DNA from: Symbiodinium sp. CCMP2592
Taxonomy: Eukaryota; Sar; Dinophyceae; Suessiales; Symbiodiniaceae
Length of the DNA stretch: 64,000 bases
Assembly: GCA_905221615.1 (NCBI GenBank)
Contig: CAJNDT010005996.1
Span: 1-64,000 of the forward strand
Direction of reading: 5' to 3'
Under the pieces are notes generated by a model. The model did no database searches. It saw nothing but the letters and a program-made list of their open reading frames with translations, and had not been told where the DNA came from. Every line of letters starts with the position of its first letter. Position 1 is the stretch's first letter. Positions 34,801 through 40,750 of the stretch are shown piece by piece. Both the position numbers and the translations under genes were made by a program.

Positions 34801-37800
34801 GCCCGCGAGGGCGGCTAAAACATCCGCTGCCCTTCTCACTTTCCGGGCGACGGTCTCCGTTGTGACATTGGGATCTCTATAGGCGAGTCCCGGTCCTAGC
34901 CGCGTGGGGATGCAGCCCCACTGGCCGGAGATCTCGTTCCCGCACCACCAGCAGATCACGTCGATGGTGTGGTCCGGATAGTTGGTCCGAAGCTCCTTCA
35001 CATGCTCCTCGACCTGCCAGACAATCCACGCCAAGGTTTTGCCCCAACACATGGTGTAGCGAGTCTGTGCCCATCCCAGCGTCATGCTTGCGATGTTCAC
35101 TTCCGCATCCAAGTCGGCCTTGACGAACACTCCCCGCCTGTTCTTCTTGCAAAGTGCAGTGGAGCTGTCTGACACGACTATGATGGCTCGCTTGGCCTTG
35201 GGGCTCAACCTTGCCGTTGGCTTCAACTTGGCGAGTCCCTCGTCACTGAGGTCAGCCATCAGGCGCAGAGCCACACAGGTTGCGTCGGCATGGGTCAAGG
35301 ATACCCCAGCCGCGCATTGTGTGGATACGCAGCTGTACGCCGACTCCAAGAGCTGGCTCTCATGATCGGCGCCTAGCGAAATGATATCGTTGTTGAGGGC
35401 GGCGGATTGGAGAATGGTTTTCATGGCCTTGGTAACTCCAGCCCTGTCTGCTTCGGAGGTGTTGACCCTGCAGAACTCGTCGCTCACAACGATGGCTGCC
35501 ATCCTGGGGATCGTAGAAGTCTCTTCGGGCAAGTCGGGAAGATCAGAACCAGCTGAAATTGCAATGGCAGGCGTGCACATAAAGGAAGTCAAGATTTCAT
35601 GGTCAAGGCTTGCAGTTTGTTGTGTGTTTGTGCACTCGAGCGATGTGTGTGCAAACGAATCATTTTCGAAACGAGAACACGGTTTGTTAAGCCTACCCCC
35701 CTCATCGAGAGGGGAACCAACACACCTCAAACAAACCATTGCCTTCTGAGCTGGGAGCTTCAACTGAGCCGTAGGCAAGAGGAACTGTGATTGATGTAGG
35801 AATTGCTTTTGCTTTTTGTTGAACTTCTGGTACCCCCCTGAAGAGTAGGCGATGAAGGAATGTCGTTCGCCAGTGTAGGGTTGTACACCATGTTTTGTCG
35901 ATGGATGCAACAGAGTAGGCTTGCGGTATGTGCAATTGTAGCCTTTGTGGTCTTTGCCATGATCATCCGTGTATATTCCCGGTGGTCCCAACTGGCTCGC
36001 GCCCTCAATCCACAGTGTCCCCCCTGTATAGTTACCGAAGGAGAACGTCAGGTTGTACGATTCTTTCTGATTGTACTTATCCGTGTGGATGCGGGCCTTG
36101 CCATTGAAGTTGAACACGAACGAAGTCCATGTAAACCCTTTCGGAGATGATCGCTTAACAAATTCATTCACATACCTGCAAATCCATGGGTAATGTTTTG
36201 TGCGGTTGGTAATACCAAAGCACCCACCATGGACCCAAGCGCCGAATACCAAGTATTTGGATATCTTCTCAGAAGCCATAAACGATCGCGGTTTTGCCAA
36301 TGATGCCTTGAGATTGGTACGAATAAGCCCAGCTAGCTTCTCGAAGGTCTTGAAGCTGTAATCGTTAGCCTCGAACGATTGTTTAGCGAAGTCCTCGACA
36401 ACCTTTGATGCATCCGGAGCTGCTGCTACCGAAACCTTGTTGTCAACCTCGACCTTCGACTCGGGTTTGCACCCGGCTACGTTCGCGCTGGTTGTATGTC
36501 CAATAAGCTTCAAGGCATGCGTCCACTTGTTCTTTTCAGTGAAAGGCTTCGTGAATACATCCGCCACTTGTTCGGCTGTACCAACATTCAGTAGCTTGAA
36601 ATGCCCAACCTCATATTGCTGCTTTAGCCATGAGAAACTCACCCTCTGTGTCCGATCAGTATGTCGTAGAACACCAGCTTGCCCTAGCAACAAAAGAGTG
36701 ATAGTCGCCTGGTTATCCTCCATATGTCTAACCTCGAAGCTTTCAGGAAGTTGGACACAGAGGCCGTTGATGTCTGCGATTGACAACCCATCCGGTCTAG
36801 TGGACCCATAACGAATTTCGTCAAGTTCAGGGTCAATGCGTGCAACTATCGAATCCACCCTCTCAGCCCTTGGCTCGGCCTTGCGGCCGGCATCTCCACG
36901 CCATAGGAAATACCACAAGCTCAGGCAAGGTAGACCTTCGGCACGTAAACCGTGGTTCGCTGCTACAACTTCGGACTCAGTAGAGCTCATTGTGATAGAT
37001 GTTTGTTTCTTGCTGAAGGCATTGAGGGGGAAGTACGTGTTTGGTCTGACCAAAAACATCGCACATCCTGTAGTCGATTTTGAATCGAATTCGCCCGCAA
37101 AGTCGGAATCACTGAACAACCAGAGTCTGCAATCCATTATGCTGTCGCCTATGAAACCGCTCATAGTGACATCAAGCGAAGAGTTTATGTAGCAAACCAA
37201 CCTGTGAAGTCCCAAGTCGCAATCTGGACTCCACTTGGTCACCCTCGACGCCAAAGACTGTGTTGCCCTTAGAAGATCCCATCTGGCCATGCGAGCAGCG
37301 AACAAAATCTTCATTAGCACCTTACTAGCAATAGGTTGCAAGCGCCCTGCCTTCTCTCCTTCGGAAGCTGTTGGCAAAGCCACACGTAGCTCATGGAAGG
37401 GGGTTGCAGCTGGTTTCAGGGTCTTACGCTCTACCTTAGCAAGCTCGCAGTACCGATCGACGCAAGAGTCGAGAAAGTCCTTCATATCGTACGTGATGCG
37501 AGTGACTGGCTTGGTCATAGCACCGGGCTTCTCTTTAACGTCTTGCGACAAGGTAACAAACTTGCTCTGCTTCGCCTCCTTTTTAGCCTCAGACTTGTTA
37601 CGAACCGGCTTGCCCTTGCGGGCAGCTGCAACTGCCAGCTCGAAATCAGACTGTTCCCGGCCTGCGAGGTCGAAGTAGGTTTCGCCGTCCCACCAATCCT
37701 GAAGACAGCGATCGCGCATTTGATTGCAACTGTCAACAACAACTTCCTCCGACTCACCCTTGCGGGTGGCTTTAGCCACCACAGTGTATCTCCGAGGGCC

Positions 37801-39345
37801 AATCCCCGGGAACATTCTAGCATCATCCTCGTTGGGGACATAAAGTCTTTTGCGAGGATAACGGTGATGTCGGATTGCTATGAGATTCTCAGGGTCAATG
37901 TCCCAATAATCTTCTTTTCTAGCAGGAGTTGCAGCTGATGATTCGGGCTCAAACACGTGACGAAAAGGGTGTGCTTCCTTGGGCAGCTTGAGGTTGTGTT
38001 CTTCCTTGTGCATGCACCCAAAGTATCTACCAATGGCTTCCGGAAGATCCATATCAATGACGCTCGAGATCAAGTCCCATCCCTCCTTGATAGAGTTCTT
38101 AGGGCCAGCGAGTTTAAAGTCATCGACGTATACCACTAAAAGCAGCTTCTTCTTCGGGTGGTAGAATACACTCTTCCAAATGTCAGTCAATACTGCCTCG
38201 AACCCGACTTTCTTCAACTCAGCTTCGCAGTGATGTTCCCAAATCCCCCCTGAATCGGGGTGTCCGTAAAGTGCCAATTTGAGTGGAACGACAGGATCTT
38301 TCATGCCCTGCCATGCCTTAGGCCAGCGATTGCGAGGCAACCGTACCCAAGTGGCAACTCCTTGGAACAAGGCTTGGGTGTATGCTTGCTTGGCGTCGGC
38401 CTGCTGGATGACGTAACCAGGTTGTGAGCCGAAGACGTCTAGAATCTTTCCTGCTTCCATAGATGCAGGACTGCTCGACATCTCCGCGAAGAGCGCGTGA
38501 TCGGCGTTTTCGTCAAGTACTTTGTTTCCCTGAAATACCGAACGTCCCTTATACTTACGATTAGGGTCACCTTCTTTCAGCTCGGCTCCCTTTAGGGTAC
38601 CAATCTCAAAAACATTGCCAAAGTGAACCTTGGTTTGAGATTTCTTAGCTTCGTTGGCAACCGACTCGAACTCCCTGACTTTGCCTTGTACCCAGCAGCC
38701 CTTGTCAACCAATTTCTGCCACTCCTTGTCCATGGCAGCCTGCGCCTTAGGGTTTGTTGAAATCTCCTTAGACGACAGGACCTTGGCGACAACAGCATAC
38801 ATCTCGTCTGCGATCTGAAAAAGCTTCTTGTCATATAGCCCTTTAAGTCGTTCCCGATGTTCCTCGCTACACCCATGTAGGACTGGCATTGCAGGTACCA
38901 CCTTTACAGCTTCACGGTACAGTGCCTCATTCTCCTCATGTAGCTTCTTCTCATGTTCTGCAATTGCTGTTGCTCTTTGTCTTTTCGACATAGACTTCCA
39001 TGCAGTATGATCAATAGCGTCAGGGCGGTTCTTGTTGTTCTTTTTGACCAAACATTCCCCACTCCACGCATAACCATACGGTGGTTCTTGCGCTGCTACT
39101 GCTGCCCTGGACTTCAGCTTCTGCTTCACAGAGAACGGAACATCATCAAGCAATGCTGCACGGGAATCAGACTTTGACTCACCCTTGCGGGTGGCTTCTT
39201 TCGCGTCCTTCGGCGGAGGATCTTTATCACGATCAGGACCAAATAGCTCTGGGAACATTTCATCCAGGTCTTCGCTAAGTTGTTCCTGAATTGTGGCTTC
39301 ATCGTATCCCCCCTTCCTCCAGAGGAGGATGCGGGTTTTGCTCAT
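31861..39345 (-). CDS. Copia Pol C-terminal polyprotein: RT, RNase H, dioxygenase-like, SGNH-like?, Tpt1/KptA-like, zinc ribbon
   Basis: The frame is open from 39,759, but the first ~140 codons overlap integrase in another frame, so the real part starts near 39,345-39,298. Residues are numbered from codon 39,759. RT spans about 340-610, with the catalytic YVDD at 544-547 and the LALYGHPDSGGIW segment of copia RTs. RNase H spans about 875-1060, with D884, E928 and D1015. A 2OG-Fe(II) dioxygenase-like domain spans about 1136-1310, a possible SGNH-like region about 1524-1685, and a Tpt1/KptA-like domain about 1945-2165. A low-complexity acidic/Ala-rich linker follows, then a zinc ribbon (C2314, C2317, C2328, C2331), a basic helical region and a C-terminal duplication (YTQAQWDEYYR / YTQAEWDAWNR). 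The product acts in reverse transcription; the role of the extra domains is unknown. Stop at 31,861. Confidence 0.9.
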   Translation of the reverse strand: MSKTRILLWRKGGYDEATIQEQLSEDLDEMFPELFGPDRDKDPPPKDAKEATRKGESKSDSRAALLDDVPFSVKQKLKSRAAVAAQEPPYGYAWSGECLVKKNNKNRPDAIDHTAWKSMSKRQRATAIAEHEKKLHEENEALYREAVKVVPAMPVLHGCSEEHRERLKGLYDKKLFQIADEMYAVVAKVLSSKEISTNPKAQAAMDKEWQKLVDKGCWVQGKVREFESVANEAKKSQTKVHFGNVFEIGTLKGAELKEGDPNRKYKGRSVFQGNKVLDENADHALFAEMSSSPASMEAGKILDVFGSQPGYVIQQADAKQAYTQALFQGVATWVRLPRNRWPKAWQGMKDPVVPLKLALYGHPDSGGIWEHHCEAELKKVGFEAVLTDIWKSVFYHPKKKLLLVVYVDDFKLAGPKNSIKEGWDLISSVIDMDLPEAIGRYFGCMHKEEHNLKLPKEAHPFRHVFEPESSAATPARKEDYWDIDPENLIAIRHHRYPRKRLYVPNEDDARMFPGIGPRRYTVVAKATRKGESEEVVVDSCNQMRDRCLQDWWDGETYFDLAGREQSDFELAVAAARKGKPVRNKSEAKKEAKQSKFVTLSQDVKEKPGAMTKPVTRITYDMKDFLDSCVDRYCELAKVERKTLKPAATPFHELRVALPTASEGEKAGRLQPIASKVLMKILFAARMARWDLLRATQSLASRVTKWSPDCDLGLHRLVCYINSSLDVTMSGFIGDSIMDCRLWLFSDSDFAGEFDSKSTTGCAMFLVRPNTYFPLNAFSKKQTSITMSSTESEVVAANHGLRAEGLPCLSLWYFLWRGDAGRKAEPRAERVDSIVARIDPELDEIRYGSTRPDGLSIADINGLCVQLPESFEVRHMEDNQATITLLLLGQAGVLRHTDRTQRVSFSWLKQQYEVGHFKLLNVGTAEQVADVFTKPFTEKNKWTHALKLIGHTTSANVAGCKPESKVEVDNKVSVAAAPDASKVVEDFAKQSFEANDYSFKTFEKLAGLIRTNLKASLAKPRSFMASEKISKYLVFGAWVHGGCFGITNRTKHYPWICRYVNEFVKRSSPKGFTWTSFVFNFNGKARIHTDKYNQKESYNLTFSFGNYTGGTLWIEGASQLGPPGIYTDDHGKDHKGYNCTYRKPTLLHPSTKHGVQPYTGERHSFIAYSSGGYQKFNKKQKQFLHQSQFLLPTAQLKLPAQKAMVCLRCVGSPLDEGGRLNKPCSRFENDSFAHTSLECTNTQQTASLDHEILTSFMCTPAIAISAGSDLPDLPEETSTIPRMAAIVVSDEFCRVNTSEADRAGVTKAMKTILQSAALNNDIISLGADHESQLLESAYSCVSTQCAAGVSLTHADATCVALRLMADLSDEGLAKLKPTARLSPKAKRAIIVVSDSSTALCKKNRRGVFVKADLDAEVNIASMTLGWAQTRYTMCWGKTLAWIVWQVEEHVKELRTNYPDHTIDVICWWCGNEISGQWGCIPTRLGPGLAYRDPNVTTETVARKVRRAADVLAALAGEPDIGFVKVIGQVEADLFQLHSAYNDFNAAMFEEFRQRGLQVQTASSLVEKLEMYDSFHASEDPRNRELFQTYLHATFNASRSEWLAQKMTPCVRALLVRYEHFETGSGANNPVLQDVFKQWRAEKDQLMNPKQAKPMPVTQEDKMWEAPDAADATDVTKISEGPPMDKAIRKDVPRIGATTDVSAVAECVNDIVTQDADGKVSYNTPGTVELVDEGDQVDPIPSSIGRVIEPAPPKKTKKSDRDEDAMRRLMFIDESAPQGAATVPELPNEYFYNGKKHLMKPFNPEDIVGDRHVTFKHGDLKFLTKLLRGHEMDDFPALIFDRGCWADVDTLLQVFNTARNARWGVRQLLRAAKADNKGRIRLLGIDVPMKDTLGQPLFPVRVRMAQGHNSKLIGNNPDADFFLATRFYSGLSEYEADLQSSVRGVTVLSREDTPPKLFHRTNEKGMKGILRDGMIAGSARSDRSHNYLSPYKLDDTHYKSGMRSNQPIELTIDTQRAIAAGCVFFVTETDGVLTRDNVPPDCVLSAVDTSKKNLPLYVAEHKEAAREGEPERIFRAKRDYEEAAAASSSSAPPPKQAAIAPKAIASKKMPKVVPKPAAIAEKDESMDLDEATREGEPADDAGAFDLDETKVEVEVEVDEGDTTDAGENEPYPLGSHPCRECAAVVANGMLFCLRCKAPQTDDSKKITKRVFENSRLRQRLLATAATGAQKPIDDLLASDLRGLGEGPKKRGQMSAEAAAIRDAKDRKIRAAKLNFDTVSDRFEKDAQFNVRMMQEGRNFEDMQKFDHLSNAVLPDPGRSEEQRYLRAGSHYGGGNVPPAKLVYYAHCEVEPLRNLRFIDDTADVPIGLTYLGAFLPPRLYAEVAAVNDAAKRILTFDGEVYVSATTTEGITTEIGQILTDSLRSAQNQTDQTERLAERNRQAAVQNRPSQKGRGRTTAPEPMYRGYTQAQWDEYYRQRRGGYTQAEWDAWNRTHRR
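33265..33927 (-). other. Domain: Tpt1/KptA-like RNA 2'-phosphotransferase
   Basis: Both halves of the family fold are visible. The N-terminal winged-helix part has LKFLTKLLRGHE...GCWADVDTLL, a K-G-R-I-R-L strand and VRMAQGH, which matches the family signature IRAxQGHS. The C-terminal ADP-ribosyltransferase part has LFHRT, GILRDGM, SGMR, a FFVTETDGVLT strand-turn and NVPPDCV. Of the family's essential Arg-His-Arg-Arg set, the three Arg are present (R1964, R2039, R2139). The His that normally follows the first Arg is Gly1965, with a His one residue later. Known members transfer an RNA 2'-phosphate to NAD+, and some ADP-ribosylate nucleic-acid ends. Finding one inside a retrotransposon polyprotein is unusual. 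Confidence 0.82.
34705..35190 (-). other. Domain: possible SGNH/GDSL-like fold
   Basis: The order AIIVVSDSST (S1532), a later WWCGNE (N1608) and LHSAYNDFNAAMFEEF (H1674) resembles blocks I, III and V of SGNH hydrolases. The block II glycine and the usual D-x-x-H spacing are not clear. A shorter upstream stretch (AAIVVSDEF) has a similar strand. I treat the assignment as a guess from motif order; it may be an unrelated Rossmann-like domain. Confidence 0.25.
35830..36354 (-). other. Domain: 2-oxoglutarate/Fe(II) dioxygenase-like (DSBH)
   Basis: Residues about 1136-1310. The iron-binding triad is visible as H1225-T-D1227 and H1290, with R1299 nine residues later, the usual place for the 2-oxoglutarate-binding Arg. 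The strand after HxD reads SYNLTFSFGNYTGGTLWIEG, the G...GG-x-L pattern shared by prolyl-hydroxylase-like and TET/JBP-like oxygenases; HGVQPYTGERHSF is the typical distal strand. Substrate class is not settled by eye. TET/JBP-like nucleic-acid oxidation is attractive because dinoflagellate DNA carries much 5-hydroxymethyluracil, but a protein hydroxylase is equally possible. Confidence 0.72.
39298..39345 (-). other. Integrase/RT frame junction with G6 run
   Basis: In the sense direction a CCTCC-TCT-GGAGG palindrome (39,316-39,328) is followed by AAGGGGGGATACGATGAAG. Integrase stops here, and RT continues in the frame reached by a +1 step. One base fewer in the G run would fuse the two. It is either a homopolymer indel (biological or technical) or a second recoding site. 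Confidence 0.7.
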
Positions 39346-40642
39346 CAAGGACATTGTGATGTTGTGCATCAAGGCTTGGTGGTTTATCCAAGGCAGGCTC
39401 TTGCAACAAAGGAAACTTAAAGTCACCATCTGGTAGCTCCAGTCTCTTAGTGCGAAACACACGTAGATCTTCGTTTTCCAACGCGGCTTCGATGTTGTGT
39501 AGGGGAGCAACAACGTACTCAAGCTTGAAGATAAAACCAGGTTGGATGTGATACCCAAGGAATATACCTTCAATCCCTGCGCCAGAAAACTTGGATCGTT
39601 CAGGCTTGCGTTGCTTCTTCGGGGCCCAATAGAGGACTTTCGCTCCAAAGGGAATGCGCGTGCCGTTGAACTTTTCACCGTACCTGATTTCCCACGGAAT
39701 CTGACCATTGTCAATCCTCGCAGTGATGTTAAGACACATAGCATGATGTTGCGATGCAAGAGGCCAATAGCGATCTGGAAGTCCTGATTGCACTAAATTG
39801 GCCCGTGTGCCTTCCAAAATGGTTCTGATTTCTCGCTCGATTACGGCCTTATGTTCGTTCACATACTCCCTAGAAGTGTTGTGACGAGCGCGAAGCTGTC
39901 TGGCCGCAAAGTCAAACTCCAACGCATTGTCGGAATATATAACCTTTACCTCATCATCTGTACCAAGGAAGTGCAACATGTCTTCGTAGCACTGCTCACC
40001 AGACTTTGTCTTGGAAGGGTACACGTATCTAAACTTAGAATACACGTCCTTCACAACATGAGCCACGGTTTCATCTTGGAACCCATAATCCTTGGCACCA
40101 GCGGTCACGATGTGATCTACTGTGATGTGGTCACCGAACGATTTACTGTAGATTGTAGAGGATCCACCAGATTTACGCGCCTGGGGCGCATACATCTTGG
40201 CCCTTTGGCAAATTGGGCAGAACGGATTCTTTGGTCTATGGGTAAGTCGATGTTCCAAAGACACAGCCTCAGCCCTCAAGGAAGCTTCGTCCTTTTTAGA
40301 CTTTGGCATTGTGTATGGCTCGACATCGCTGTCGGCTTGCGCCTCAACTTCCCCTTCAGGCAAAGCAAACAATGTGATAGTCGCAATAGTCCCTTCAGGT
40401 ACTTCCCCATAGATTCCGTCCAATTCGTCAATGTTGACTGAATCCTCCAACAAAGACCACACGTCATCCTTGAATCCCCAAGTAGTCCGGATTCTATACC
40501 TTGGGAACTTAGGAGCCGGTGTTCGAAGCGTCTTTGGGAAATGTGCCACCTTAGCAGCGGGGCTGCCGTTGATGACAGTCCAACCTGCCTTTAGCAGTTG
40601 CCTCGTTTCCACCCCAGGAATGGGAGGAATGCAATTCGCCAT
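39299..40642 (-). CDS. Copia integrase (with zinc-binding and DDE core)
   Basis: Inserts the DNA copy into the genome. Residues are counted from the first ATG at 40,642; the frame is open upstream to the -1 shift site, so the protein is probably made as a Gag-Pro fusion. The zinc-binding motif is H131-x3-H135-x6-C142-x2-C145. The catalytic triad is D176 (ITVDHI), D238 (YSDNALEF) and E269 (AVIERE), 30 residues after the second Asp. The C-terminal part has KVLYWAPKK and GIFLGYHIQPG, as in copia integrases. It ends at 39,299 in a stretch where the RT frame overlaps. A G6 run 5' of the stop suggests that a single extra base separates integrase from RT. Confidence 0.93.
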   Translation of the reverse strand: MANCIPPIPGVETRQLLKAGWTVINGSPAAKVAHFPKTLRTPAPKFPRYRIRTTWGFKDDVWSLLEDSVNIDELDGIYGEVPEGTIATITLFALPEGEVEAQADSDVEPYTMPKSKKDEASLRAEAVSLEHRLTHRPKNPFCPICQRAKMYAPQARKSGGSSTIYSKSFGDHITVDHIVTAGAKDYGFQDETVAHVVKDVYSKFRYVYPSKTKSGEQCYEDMLHFLGTDDEVKVIYSDNALEFDFAARQLRARHNTSREYVNEHKAVIEREIRTILEGTRANLVQSGLPDRYWPLASQHHAMCLNITARIDNGQIPWEIRYGEKFNGTRIPFGAKVLYWAPKKQRKPERSKFSGAGIEGIFLGYHIQPGFIFKLEYVVAPLHNIEAALENEDLRVFRTKRLELPDGDFKFPLLQEPALDKPPSLDAQHHNVLDEQNPHPPLEEGGIR

Positions 40643-40718
40643 CTTTTCGATGGGATCTTCTGCCGCGCCAGCTGGACCTTCAGGTTCATGTTCGTGCTCT
40701 CCCCTAGCTGGTGCGGCG

Positions 40719-40750
40719 TGCCCTTGCGGGCAGCTGTTTACCGAAAACCC
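40719..40750 (-). promoter_or_regulatory. Programmed -1 frameshift site (Gag-Pro to integrase)
   Basis: Sense order: slippery heptamer G_GGT_TTT in the Gag-Pro frame (40,750-40,744), CGG, stop TAA (40,740-40,738), then the hairpin TGCCC-GCAA-GGGCA (40,732-40,719). The spacer is about 11 nt, or 9 if the stem is extended with one bulge. The heptamer fits X_XXY_YYZ, and the downstream frame is exactly -1 and open into integrase. Confidence 0.72.

Noticed and set aside
38245-38265. CCCCTGAATCGGGG palindrome as a further member of the hairpin family
   Set aside because: It lies in the conserved RT segment (G-x-x-x-S-G-x-x-W), where the sequence is explained by protein conservation, and the loop is not a tetraloop.
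39346-39759. First ~138 codons of the 2632-codon frame as the true N-terminus of the RT polyprotein
   Set aside because: They overlap the integrase catalytic and C-terminal regions in another frame and have no family similarity, so they are a shadow of integrase.
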